Of a stretch of 28,816 nucleotides of DNA, positions 1-7,172 are shown piece after piece. How positions within the stretch are numbered: the first letter of the stretch is position 1; each line of letters opens with the position of its first letter. Below the pieces are notes generated by a model. It searched no databases and was not told the DNA's origin. It worked only from the letters and a program-made list of their open reading frames with translations. Source of the stretch: a virus; IMG/VR virus record IMGVR_UViG_3300007539_003240, positions 1 through 28,816 of that record; one strand, 5' to 3'. Position numbers and translations under genes: made by a program.

Positions 1-466
1 CAGCTTCGTCCTTAGTAACGATTCCTTTACTAGCCGCTCCCTCTAGGAAAGCTTTCTTTACTTTCGCCATCAAGTCAGCCTTCTTCTTGCCGATAGCTTT
101 GCGAAGATCGTCAGCTTGCTGTAAGTCGAATCCTGCCAGCTTTTGTGCGATACGCATAGCTTGCTCTTGATAAACCAAAACGCCATAGGTGGGCTTTAGA
201 ATATCTTCTAGCGACTCGTGAAGATAGTCAACTTCTTCTTTAAGCCACTTGCGATCCACAAAACGTTGGGTCATAGTTTTGCCACGGTCAACAGCCTTTA
301 AGCAGCCGGGACGAATGATAGCAATCAAAGCTGCCAGTTCTTCCAAGTTTTCGGGAGCCAGCTTTTTAGACCAGCTTCGCCCTAGATTGCTCTCCAGTTG
401 AAACACACCCTTGGTAAGCCCCTCTCGAAACAGCTCCCAAGTTTTATCGTCATTATAATCAATCAT
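1..466 (-). CDS. dnaE: DNA polymerase III alpha chain, C-terminal part (split DnaE, runs off the window)
   Basis: Second piece of a bacterial-type replicative polymerase. The first 155 codons are seen; the rest lies before base 1. It starts MIDYNDDKTWELF and carries the conserved alpha-subunit strings GVFQLES (residues about 20-26), ALIAIIRPG, YGVLVYQEQAM and the ADDLRKAIGKKK block. In E. coli DnaE these form the fingers that hold the incoming nucleotide and template. The palm and all three catalytic Asp residues are in the separate upstream gene at 1127-2755. The ATG at 464-466 overlaps the TGA of the exonuclease gene (463-465) as ATGA, so translation is probably coupled. No intein C-terminal sequence (HN-Cys/Ser) precedes the polymerase homology. 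The beta-clamp and OB regions would be expected further on but are not visible. Family identity is sure; that the pieces assemble into one enzyme is inference. Confidence 0.93.
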   Translation of the reverse strand, partial: MIDYNDDKTWELFREGLTKGVFQLESNLGRSWSKKLAPENLEELAALIAIIRPGCLKAVDRGKTMTQRFVDRKWLKEEVDYLHESLEDILKPTYGVLVYQEQAMRIAQKLAGFDLQQADDLRKAIGKKKADLMAKVKKAFLEGAASKGIVTKDEA

Positions 467-1137
467 ACAAAATAACCTTTAGCAAAAGTCTTCTCAATCT
501 TTAGGTTGCGGTAAATCTGCCGCCTAGTTTTTTGGTAAGCAATAAATAGGTTAGCAGTATCTTTAACGTCTTGCATGGCATCGTGAGCATTATCAGCACT
601 CATCCTGTGACGCTCTCGGTTTGCATCCATGCTGATCGACTTGACATCAGGATCACCCTCTGTCCACAAGAATTGATCATCCATCACATCAATCTTGTAG
701 ATCTTGTTAAACAGTTTGTTTTGCTTCCTGTCTGCATCCCAATACATGTTATGCTCTTCGCATAATCTATTTACAATAGGCAGATCATATCCGATGATGT
801 TGTAGCCACAAGGAACCGGAGCGAAAAACTGAGTGCCCTTCCAATTAAACTTATTTACAAACTCACAGAAAGACTCCCATACAGCTTTTGGTAGAGGTGC
901 TTTTGCCAGCATCTCTCTAGTCTGGCCGGTAACTTTTAAAGCACCTTCCTCCAGCGGGCCAACGCCAGCAGCGATAGCTTCATCGTCGTCGATAATTGGT
1001 CGCATATAAGACTGGAATTCCCCTTTGGGTTTGAAGTTTCTGCCGTCCAAAGCTAATGCAGCAATCTGCGTAGGTTGGCAAGTTAGTGGGTTACGTCCAC
1101 CAGTTTCAAAGTCAAATACAATAATATCACGCTTCAT
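463..1137 (-). CDS. DnaQ-like 3'-5' exonuclease (DEDDh)
   Basis: Predicted proofreading exonuclease of the DEDD superfamily. Motif Exo I is FDFETGG near residue 10 (Asp and Glu metal ligands). Exo II is the YNIIGYDLPIVN block near residue 113. Exo III is HDAMQDVKD near residue 185, with the His-x4-Asp spacing of the DEDDh class seen in the DnaQ epsilon subunit, RNase T and exonuclease I. ATG at 1137 is preferred over TTG at 1140 because an AAGGA sequence sits at proper distance. The gene overlaps the upstream polymerase piece by 11 bases and the downstream piece by 4 (ATGA), so it lies exactly between the two halves of dnaE. In bacteria epsilon binds the polymerase PHP domain; here the PHP metal site looks degenerate, so proofreading probably rests on this protein. 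An unrelated trimming role cannot be excluded. Confidence 0.92.
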   Translation of the reverse strand: MKRDIIVFDFETGGRNPLTCQPTQIAALALDGRNFKPKGEFQSYMRPIIDDDEAIAAGVGPLEEGALKVTGQTREMLAKAPLPKAVWESFCEFVNKFNWKGTQFFAPVPCGYNIIGYDLPIVNRLCEEHNMYWDADRKQNKLFNKIYKIDVMDDQFLWTEGDPDVKSISMDANRERHRMSADNAHDAMQDVKDTANLFIAYQKTRRQIYRNLKIEKTFAKGYFV

Positions 1138-2755
1138 CAATAAGTTCCTTTACATACATAAGTTTATCTAGTAAGTTAATCGCAAGAACATCAAACTTAA
1201 CATGTCCTAACGCTTCCAAGTCAGCCATCTCAAGTCCAGCGATTTTCTCACTTGAACTCTTGGAGTCTACCATCGGGCAGACCAAGTGCAGAGGCTTTGC
1301 TGAAATCACAACTCCTGCTGCATGTTTTCCTTGTGTCTTAAATGTTCCTTCGATTTCAATAGCTTGACGGAAGTATTCTGCATAGTCACCGTCAAGTTCG
1401 CCACGGTCATTAATTTGGCAATAATCAATAAGATCGTCTGAGTTGTTGATCAAAGCCCATCTGATAATAGATCGCTCGTCATCATCCATTAAAGATAGTT
1501 GGTCGGAAATGGCTGCTTCGTCGGGGATGCTCTTGGTGATATGATTCATCTCGCCAAAGCCGCAAGCCTCATTTACACGCAGCACTTCTTTTATCGCACT
1601 TCGTCCTTGCAGTCTTCCAAATGTCAACATCTGGCTTACTCTGTCATGTCCATACTTATCTTTTAAATACTCAATGATCTCGTCACGCTTGCCGCCCGGA
1701 ACATCAATGTCAATATCTGGTAGAGAAATATGATCCTTGGTATTACGACCAGCATTGTAAAATCTTTCAAACAGTAGGTCAAACTCGATAGGGTCAATCT
1801 GAGTAATACCAAGCAAGTAAGAGATCAGGCAACCAGCAGCAGAGCCTCGTCCCGGTCCTGCCATCCAGCCGTTTCGGTTTACAATAAAGTCTAGAATATC
1901 CCAAACAATTAGGAAGTAGCCAAACAAGTCAGCATCTTCAATAACAGAGAACTCGTGACGGAAGCGATCCCCGTATTCTTTCTTTGATTCTGGGTCTTTT
2001 ACTTTTTCATGCAGTAATCTCATCCACCCCTCGCGTGCTAAGTGCCGTAGGTAGTCGCCCTCAGACTCACCTTTTGGGGTTTGAAACTCTGGTAGCATTG
2101 GTTGATTTAATATGTTGTAGTTTTCACACTTATGAAATATGTCTTCAAAGCAATCCATTCTTGGATCTTCGATAACCAACCTAGCTACTTCTTGTCGGTC
2201 TTTTAGATACCAATCATTGGATTCAAAGAATCTTTGAAACTCTCCTGCGTTGGAAATATCTTTCTTGACTTTTGGTATTGTAGTCTTGAGTCCAGAGCAG
2301 ATCAAGATTCTATGCAGGTCGGCTTGAGATTTTTCTACATAGTAAGTGTCTGTAAAGGCGTCAGACTTTTCATAGAAGTCATCGCCCGAGATTGGCGATA
2401 AAAACTCAGAGACAGCAACCGCAATTAGATTGCCACGCCCACAAAGAGTGCTTAGTAGATAACTGTCTACTTCACCATTTTCTATACTGGAAACAAGCTG
2501 GATAAGCTCTAGCCAGCCAGTGTGGTTTTTGGCGAACAACGTATAATCGTCAAAGGCACAGCCGATGATTGGCTTGATATCATGTTTTACGCAAGCCTGA
2601 TAGAATGATACAGCACCAGAGATAGACTTGTAATCAGCAATGCCACAAGCAGAGTAGGAATTATCAGATGCTTTCTTTGCTATTTCTGATGGTTTTGAGA
2701 AAGCTCTCTGTAGAGAATAGTGCGTATAGTTACAAAGCGGAAACCAGTTTTTCAT
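1127..2755 (-). CDS. dnaE: DNA polymerase III alpha chain, N-terminal part (PHP plus palm)
   Basis: First piece of the split replicative polymerase, 542 residues. Residues 1-70 are a PHP domain with a poor metal motif: NYTHYSL stands where active relatives have a His-x-His pair. The palm follows: WMAGPGRGSAAG near 298, the catalytic pair in LPDIDID (Asp347 and Asp349, matching E. coli Asp401 and Asp403), MLTFGRLQGRSAI near 376, GKHAAGVVIS near 476, and KFDVL with Asp522 (E. coli Asp555). The protein stops 20 residues later, before the fingers, which are encoded at 1-466. ATG at 2755 is chosen because TTGAGGATTAAC gives a GAGG six bases upstream; the longer TTG start lacks this. It is the first gene of an operon with its own promoter and a structured leader. 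All catalytic Asp residues are kept, so it is not a decayed relic. Confidence 0.94.
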   Translation of the reverse strand: MKNWFPLCNYTHYSLQRAFSKPSEIAKKASDNSYSACGIADYKSISGAVSFYQACVKHDIKPIIGCAFDDYTLFAKNHTGWLELIQLVSSIENGEVDSYLLSTLCGRGNLIAVAVSEFLSPISGDDFYEKSDAFTDTYYVEKSQADLHRILICSGLKTTIPKVKKDISNAGEFQRFFESNDWYLKDRQEVARLVIEDPRMDCFEDIFHKCENYNILNQPMLPEFQTPKGESEGDYLRHLAREGWMRLLHEKVKDPESKKEYGDRFRHEFSVIEDADLFGYFLIVWDILDFIVNRNGWMAGPGRGSAAGCLISYLLGITQIDPIEFDLLFERFYNAGRNTKDHISLPDIDIDVPGGKRDEIIEYLKDKYGHDRVSQMLTFGRLQGRSAIKEVLRVNEACGFGEMNHITKSIPDEAAISDQLSLMDDDERSIIRWALINNSDDLIDYCQINDRGELDGDYAEYFRQAIEIEGTFKTQGKHAAGVVISAKPLHLVCPMVDSKSSSEKIAGLEMADLEALGHVKFDVLAINLLDKLMYVKELIDEA

Positions 2756-2787
2756 GTTAATCCTCAAATAATAAGACTCAAAAAGGT

Positions 2788-2817
2788 GCGGTTTTTAACT
2801 GGAACCGCTAACCAGTT
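2788..2817 (-). promoter_or_regulatory. Candidate H-type RNA pseudoknot in the polymerase leader
   Basis: In the transcript, AACTGG (2817-2812) pairs with CCAGTT (2802-2797). The GCGGTT in its loop (2808-2803) pairs with AACCGC (2793-2788). The loops are TTA and AAA, giving two perfect 6-bp stems in 30 nt. The second stem alone is followed by ACCTTTTT, so it could also act as a weak terminator competing with the first stem. It ends about 32 nt before the ATG. Folding is read by eye; function is inference. Confidence 0.5.
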
Positions 2818-2825
2818 TCATTTCA

Positions 2826-2849
2826 AACTCAATAGGGAGATATTGAGTT
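2826..2849 (-). promoter_or_regulatory. 5'-end hairpin of the polymerase transcript
   Basis: Perfect 9-bp inverted repeat AACTCAATA / TATTGAGTT with a 6-nt loop. It begins about where transcription from the promoter at 2857-2885 should start, so the mRNA would open with this hairpin. Hairpins in this place often protect mRNA from 5'-end-dependent decay; that role here is inference. Confidence 0.5.
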
Positions 2850-2856
2850 CTATTAT

Positions 2857-2885
2857 ATTATAGTTTAGAAACTAACATTTTGCAA
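2857..2885 (-). promoter_or_regulatory. Sigma-70-type promoter for the polymerase operon
   Basis: -35 TTGCAA, 17-base spacer, -10 TATAAT, continuing TATAATATAATAG. It belongs to the window's repeated promoter family (ACTTGC at -35, TATAATATARTA at -10). The AGAATTCACTTGCAAAA stretch around the -35 nearly matches the copy at 28668-28696. Confidence 0.8.
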
Positions 2886-2911
2886 GTGAATTCTCAAAAA
2901 AATGTCAAAGT

Positions 2912-3526
2912 TTACCAGAATTTACACGACCAATAGCGACTTTTCCAACGTGGGCCCGGATTGTCACAATTGTGACGAGCACGAAAATTCTTGCGACGAC
3001 CCGGATCAGATTTCTTGATCTTCATGTTAGGATCGCCAAAGTTAACTTTTACCACGTTGCCTTTATCGTTCTTAACGTAAACGGATCGTTTCTTTGGGCC
3101 ATCAGGCGTCAGGAAGGGCTTGCCTAGCTTAACCTTGCGGCCTTGGTATTCAGCGGCACGCACAGGAATCAAAGTTCTGCCGTCCTTCTTGTAGACACCT
3201 TGCTGGTCGTACTCGTAGATTTCTTGAGTCTTAGGGTCACGGTACTTGTACTTAGATTGAGCTTTCTTCCAAGCGTCTGGATCTGGACGATCTGGATCAC
3301 CCTTCTTGGCGGGTTTGTAGTTCTTGCCTTCACGCTCCTTCTTCTTGCGAATGTTTTCCCAAAGTCCGGGTTTTGCCTCAGCAATATCCCATTCTTCAGT
3401 TTCTTCGCCTTCGCACTCTTCGTACTCATCTTCTGAGGGAATGTAGAAGTTGTCTTCCGTTAATTCCTCTGTTGTCCCGAAGGTTTCTTCGTACCATAAT
3501 TCGTCAGCTTCTGAAATATCAAACAT
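2912..3526 (-). CDS. Conserved phage protein with FRARHNCDNPGP motif
   Basis: 204 residues. The first 50 are strongly acidic (runs of Glu and Asp). The middle, about 50-130, is Lys/Pro/Asp-rich and probably disordered, starting at KPGLWENI. The C-terminal 70 residues are basic and contain the conserved-looking block RRKNFRARHNCDNPGP, then RYWSCKFW at the very end. I recognise this ending from small proteins of many tailed phages, where it can be fused to varied N-termini, but I know of no proven function. The two Cys and one His could bind a metal. Start ATG at 3526 has AGGAG at good distance. It follows the PAP2 gene by 9 bases and is the last gene before the polymerase promoter. A virion-assembly or nucleic-acid-binding role is possible. 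Confidence 0.7.
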   Translation of the reverse strand: MFDISEADELWYEETFGTTEELTEDNFYIPSEDEYEECEGEETEEWDIAEAKPGLWENIRKKKEREGKNYKPAKKGDPDRPDPDAWKKAQSKYKYRDPKTQEIYEYDQQGVYKKDGRTLIPVRAAEYQGRKVKLGKPFLTPDGPKKRSVYVKNDKGNVVKVNFGDPNMKIKKSDPGRRKNFRARHNCDNPGPRWKSRYWSCKFW

Positions 3527-3535
3527 AATAATCTC

Positions 3536-4213
3536 CTATTTGGATATTAAGTTGGGGTAAAGTTTGTACCTGATGTTTTCCCAGATTGCACCAACTACTA
3601 CCATTGAGGCTTCATTGTCACTGGGGTAATGTACGCCCTGCAAGCATCGTGCAAGGCCGACTCTTCCGGGCACACTAAACAGACTACTGCTTAATTCGGG
3701 GTACAGAGCGGCGAAATAGTAAGCTCCAGTGGCCCCATAAGCAGCATGACCAGACGGATATGCGGGAGTAAGGTGGGATTCTGTGTGCATAACCTTGACA
3801 TCTATGTCCATAAGAGGGGCTAGATGATACGGTCTTGGTCTATTGTACTGAAATTTCAAGTTCATAATTACATTATATACAATATTCCATAGTTTGTCAA
3901 ACTCTTTTCTGTGTTTATTAAAGACTTCTGGAGATAAAATTGCCTCGAAAAGTCTTTCAGGTTCAACATCTACGGTTTTTACTAGGGAAACCTCAGAAAC
4001 AGACAGATCTCTGGTGATTTCCTGTAGGTATAATAGCTCGTATTTAGTAGTTTCGCTGGTGTTACTGGGGGGATCGGCTAGAATCTCTTTCCAGTTTATA
4101 TCAATAATCGGGTTGACTTTGTAGGACTTGGGCTTTTTACCCTCAATCTCCATGTATGTTAGGGAATCTACGTTCGTGCCTACATATTCCTGCATTTTTT
4201 CTAAGTAATCCAT
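3536..4213 (-). CDS. PAP2-superfamily acid phosphatase-like protein
   Basis: 225 residues. The C-terminal half carries the three signature parts of the PAP2 / vanadium haloperoxidase phosphatase fold: K-x6-RP (KFQYNRPRP near 128-136), PSGH (AYPSGHAAYG near 160) and R-x5-H-x3-D (RCLQGVHYPSD near 197). The two His and the Arg residues form the phosphate pocket and the phospho-His intermediate in the family. Unlike most bacterial PAP2 lipid phosphatases, I see no long hydrophobic segments and no signal peptide, so a soluble cytoplasmic enzyme is likely. The substrate is unknown; nucleotides or sugar phosphates are guesses based on the neighbours. ATG overlaps the TAA of the upstream nuclease gene (TAATG), so it is co-translated with replication genes. 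Confidence 0.85.
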   Translation of the reverse strand: MDYLEKMQEYVGTNVDSLTYMEIEGKKPKSYKVNPIIDINWKEILADPPSNTSETTKYELLYLQEITRDLSVSEVSLVKTVDVEPERLFEAILSPEVFNKHRKEFDKLWNIVYNVIMNLKFQYNRPRPYHLAPLMDIDVKVMHTESHLTPAYPSGHAAYGATGAYYFAALYPELSSSLFSVPGRVGLARCLQGVHYPSDNEASMVVVGAIWENIRYKLYPNLISK

Positions 4214-5253
4214 TATCCCGGAGCCTCATAATAACCAATATTGTGACCATCTCTAGTGTATTTAGCTACAGTTTTGTCGTAACCATCTGTTCTTAGACTA
4301 TTATACACGGTTTTGCACATATTATCGCTATCACCAGAGTTGAACTTGTTCTTGCAAAAATGACACAAAGTCTTACATTTGAAGTTCCTATGTGTAGGAT
4401 CTAACATAGATGGATTGATATTTCGTCTAATTTTCTCAACCTGATTTTTTAACATCTCCAAGAACCGTGGCTCATCTTCTTTGCTGAAAGGCATGGAGTA
4501 TGGCCTTGGATCGTATTTACCATCCTTGTCTTTAGAGAAAAATATACTCATAATCCTATTAGGAAATTGAGGATACAGCTTAGACATGGCGTAAAAGTAC
4601 AGTAGTAGTTGTGGATCATTCCATAACTTATCATAAGTCTTTTCCTCCATAGTGGCCCAGTTTAGTCTACGGCCAGTTTTCCAGTCAATCACTTCGATTG
4701 TGTCCTCGTTCACCAAGGTCACCAAGTCAATTGTTCCTTTGATCGCTAGTCGTCCTTCTACACGCTCGCCATTGATTTCGTAATCAAACTTAGCCCAATC
4801 CTCTTCGATTGCAATATCAAAGTGCGGCTCAGTAAAATAAATATTACGTTCTCGTGGGTCAAATTGACCATTATTATGATGCAGGAATAGCCAGCAGCCA
4901 TCCATAACTTCTTTGAAGTGTCGCGGCTGCCAAGTGTTGGGAGAATCTTTTTTGTAAGATTCGTAGCTCCTCTCAGCGAGTTCTTCGATAAACTCATCTT
5001 CGTACAATTTCTTCTTGCCCACCTTGACTTCACCAATAGCATCATCCACGATCTTTAGGATTCTAGCTTTTGGATTCTCTTGCTGGTACTTTTTGAGTGC
5101 GGCTAGGCACTCCATAACCTTGTGAACCATAGTTCCTTGCTCGGCTCTACGTCCACTATCAGACCTGTATCCTAAAACATAAGTAATAAAATACTGCATC
5201 TGGCAATAATCATAATTATTATAAGACGAACTTCTAACGTATGTTACTATCAT
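4213..5253 (-). CDS. PD-(D/E)XK nuclease, RecB/Cas4-like
   Basis: About 346 residues with the layout of RecB-family nuclease domains. SSSYNNYDYCQMQY at the start is the usual S-x-Y-x2-CP-like helix, and GTMVHKVME gives the His motif. Then come GTIDLVTLV and EVIDWKTG (Asp, Asp-x-Lys catalytic core), the QLLLYFYAM helix motif, and a late Cys cluster (CKTLCHFCKNKF) that together with the early Cys could hold an iron-sulphur cluster, as in Cas4 and AddB. The likely action is end resection or trimming of DNA during recombination and replication. Start ATG at 5253 is chosen over an earlier TTG because CAAGGAGAATCA gives AAGGAG six bases upstream. It overlaps the dNMP kinase gene by 20 bases and the PAP2 gene by one. 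No other Cas genes or arrays are present, so I do not call it Cas4. Confidence 0.88.
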   Translation of the reverse strand: MIVTYVRSSSYNNYDYCQMQYFITYVLGYRSDSGRRAEQGTMVHKVMECLAALKKYQQENPKARILKIVDDAIGEVKVGKKKLYEDEFIEELAERSYESYKKDSPNTWQPRHFKEVMDGCWLFLHHNNGQFDPRERNIYFTEPHFDIAIEEDWAKFDYEINGERVEGRLAIKGTIDLVTLVNEDTIEVIDWKTGRRLNWATMEEKTYDKLWNDPQLLLYFYAMSKLYPQFPNRIMSIFFSKDKDGKYDPRPYSMPFSKEDEPRFLEMLKNQVEKIRRNINPSMLDPTHRNFKCKTLCHFCKNKFNSGDSDNMCKTVYNSLRTDGYDKTVAKYTRDGHNIGYYEAPG

Positions 5254-6007
5254 TGATTCTCCTTGAGAAAGATTGGAAGGCTTCTCGGACTTTAGGGATA
5301 AGAGAATCAACAGTGCAATTATTATTGTCCAAGTAGTCTTTAAAAGAATAGTTATCTAAAGCTGTTTCGCTTGTGTGTTGGTCGTCAAAAACCTGTCGGG
5401 TTAATCTTAATGTAATTCCTCCTGCCTTTTCGATTGCTTCTACTTCATTAGGAAACCTAACATCTGTAACGATTGCCAGCTCGGTTCCTTCGCGTTGAAT
5501 ATCTTTAATGCACTTGTTGACCCAGATTGGTTCCCATATTCCCCGGCAAATGTCTGTACCAAAAACTTGCAGAAACTCGCGAGCTGTCATTGGCCCAAAT
5601 GCATTTGGATGGCCCCACTCAATATGGCGAACGGCGATTGGTAAGTTTTCCCACCGCAAATGTTCATGCTTTTGATTCTTCTGATCTTCTGTGCCAAAAC
5701 AGCACTCTGGAGGAACATCAAAAAGCTCAATAGCCATCCATTTTAATGCATCCGCAAAACTATACATTTTTATATATGGATACATGTTAGCTTCTGCCCA
5801 CTGCTTGAATTCGGAATCGCGTCTCTCGACATCAAACTCTCCCCAACCCTCGGTTCCAGAAGCATCTGTGGTCAATACCCATAACTTGCCTTCATCATTA
5901 ACAGTGAAGTCTTTCACCATACCCATTTTTTTAAGCACGATGCCATGAAGAACATTAGACACAGTATTCTTGCCGGCGTTCTTTTTTCCTGAAAGTCCAA
6001 TAATCAT
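5234..6007 (-). CDS. Deoxynucleoside monophosphate kinase (T4 gp1-like)
   Basis: 257 residues. A P-loop variant GLSGKKNAGKNT sits at residues 4-15. It is followed by FADALKWM near 91, a FGTEDQKN loop, MTAREFLQVFGTDICR near 145, and VTDVRFPNEVEAIE near 183. This order matches phage dNMP kinases, which phosphorylate dNMPs to dNDPs during phage DNA synthesis and recycle host nucleotides. Residues 39-75 form an extra Trp/Asp-rich stretch before FADALK whose role I cannot assign. The ATG overlaps the primase TGA as ATGA, and the 3' end overlaps the nuclease gene by 20 bases, placing it inside the replication operon. Confidence 0.9.
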   Translation of the reverse strand: MIIGLSGKKNAGKNTVSNVLHGIVLKKMGMVKDFTVNDEGKLWVLTTDASGTEGWGEFDVERRDSEFKQWAEANMYPYIKMYSFADALKWMAIELFDVPPECCFGTEDQKNQKHEHLRWENLPIAVRHIEWGHPNAFGPMTAREFLQVFGTDICRGIWEPIWVNKCIKDIQREGTELAIVTDVRFPNEVEAIEKAGGITLRLTRQVFDDQHTSETALDNYSFKDYLDNNNCTVDSLIPKVREAFQSFSRRINDSNIR

Positions 6008-7032
6008 TTTAGTATTTCCTTAATTTGTTCAATAGTTTTCTTACCAATGTCACTACCGGTTGTTTTAGGGAAAACTAAAGTAAATAGTCTGCCTAACTTC
6101 CTTTGTAGCTCTACCTTAGCTTCGCGTCCTGCTTGATCGTTGTCTAAAAGAACCACCAGCTTAGTTGCTCCGCTATTGAGTAGAAGAGATTTTTGCTCGC
6201 TAGAAACATCCTTGCCGAAAAGTCCGACTGCATTCTTGTAGCCAGCTTCCCAAAGCCTCCAAACATCGCCTTGCCCTTCTACTAAAATTAACGTTCCGAA
6301 CGTCGCGTTTGATAGTGCGGAGTCGTAATTGTATAAATATCTTGTTTTAACGAATCCTTCATTGAAGAGGAACTTTGGCTTGACCCACTCGTGCATGGCT
6401 CGCCCCATGTATCCGACAAGACCACCATTCTGCCAGATGGGTATAATGCTACGTTTGAGTCCATAGCAATCCCTGATGCCGAAAGCGTCGAGGACTGATT
6501 TGGAAAACCCACGCGACTGAAAGTATTCTGAAGCGGTGGCGGCTGTACTCGGGAGTTCAACCGAAATCTCAGGTCTGTCAGTTCTTCTTCTACTTGCGTT
6601 ACGGCTGATGCGAGTAACCAAAGCAGAAAAGTCGTCATCAGCATCCAAAGTATCATTGTGCCCACTATTAGTCCCATTTTTCTTCTCCTTTGAAGCACCA
6701 TTTACGTCATAAATTTTACATACATATTTTAATATCTCAGAAAAAGTTGGCTCTTGTCCTGTCTGTTTCGACAATACGCCCCGTATAAAACCGAATATAT
6801 CTGAGTTATATTCAGAATTACAGCCACGAGTCCAGCATCTCCACATCTGCTTGTCTAGCGATATCGAGCAGCCGTTAGGATTATCGCTACCCTCGTGGCA
6901 AGGGCAGCACATGAACACATTGTCCATATCCTGATAATACTCTATACCAAAACTATCTAGTAGTTTAGATATATCATTAAATATAATTTCTTTTACTTTA
7001 TTAAGATCCAGAGTTCGCTTTACTGTACTCAT
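6004..7032 (-). CDS. dnaG: DnaG-like DNA primase
   Basis: 342 residues, about half the length of bacterial DnaG. A CHC2-type zinc-binding domain is at 43-71 (Cys43, His46, Cys66, Cys71). A variable, Ser/Asn/Asp-rich linker covers 112-155. The catalytic core is at about 160-340 with RSIIPIW and GYMGRAM. The TOPRIM motifs are LVEGQGDVWRLWEAG (Glu252) and VVLLDNDQAG (Asp297, Asp299). No C-terminal helicase-binding domain or helicase fusion is present; the DnaB-like helicase is encoded separately at 8212-9648. It makes RNA primers for lagging-strand synthesis. Start ATG at 7032 lies within the 3' end of a small membrane-protein gene; the Shine-Dalgarno is weak, so translation may be coupled to that gene. 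Confidence 0.92.
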   Translation of the reverse strand: MSTVKRTLDLNKVKEIIFNDISKLLDSFGIEYYQDMDNVFMCCPCHEGSDNPNGCSISLDKQMWRCWTRGCNSEYNSDIFGFIRGVLSKQTGQEPTFSEILKYVCKIYDVNGASKEKKNGTNSGHNDTLDADDDFSALVTRISRNASRRRTDRPEISVELPSTAATASEYFQSRGFSKSVLDAFGIRDCYGLKRSIIPIWQNGGLVGYMGRAMHEWVKPKFLFNEGFVKTRYLYNYDSALSNATFGTLILVEGQGDVWRLWEAGYKNAVGLFGKDVSSEQKSLLLNSGATKLVVLLDNDQAGREAKVELQRKLGRLFTLVFPKTTGSDIGKKTIEQIKEILK

Positions 7033-7171
7033 AATATATAATACCTAAATTCGCTAAAACATAACCAGTCCACATTATTGCATGTCCCCAGTCTTGCTGT
7101 CTGATGTTATCAACTAAACATAACATATAACACAAACTGGCTATAATCACAGTCCAAGTTGTTAATGACAT
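7001..7171 (-). CDS. Small two-helix membrane protein
   Basis: 56 residues from ATG at 7171, one base after the GMP reductase stop; the 3' end overlaps the primase start by 32 bases. Two hydrophobic segments, about residues 6-22 (TWTVIIASLCYMLCLV) and 33-49 (IMWTGYVLANLGIIYYE), are joined by a short charged loop, with a polar tail. No family is recognised. It may exist partly to couple translation into the primase gene. The tight junctions and strong hydrophobic pattern favour a real gene, but short length keeps confidence moderate. Confidence 0.6.
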   Translation of the reverse strand: MSLTTWTVIIASLCYMLCLVDNIRQQDWGHAIMWTGYVLANLGIIYYEYSKANSGS

Positions 7172-7172
7172 A

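Noticed and set aside
463-1137. Intein or homing element as the cause of the DnaE split
   Set aside because: The inserted gene is a plain DnaQ-type exonuclease. No intein start Cys, no His-Asn end and no homing-endonuclease motifs flank the break.
2788-2817. Assignment of the leader pseudoknot to a known riboswitch class such as preQ1-I
   Set aside because: The compact layout and A-rich loop are similar, but the conserved core bases of that class are not matched by eye, so only a generic pseudoknot is claimed.
4213-5253. Cas4 and a CRISPR system
   Set aside because: The nuclease shares the RecB/Cas4 fold and Cys cluster, but there are no repeats, arrays or other Cas genes in the window.
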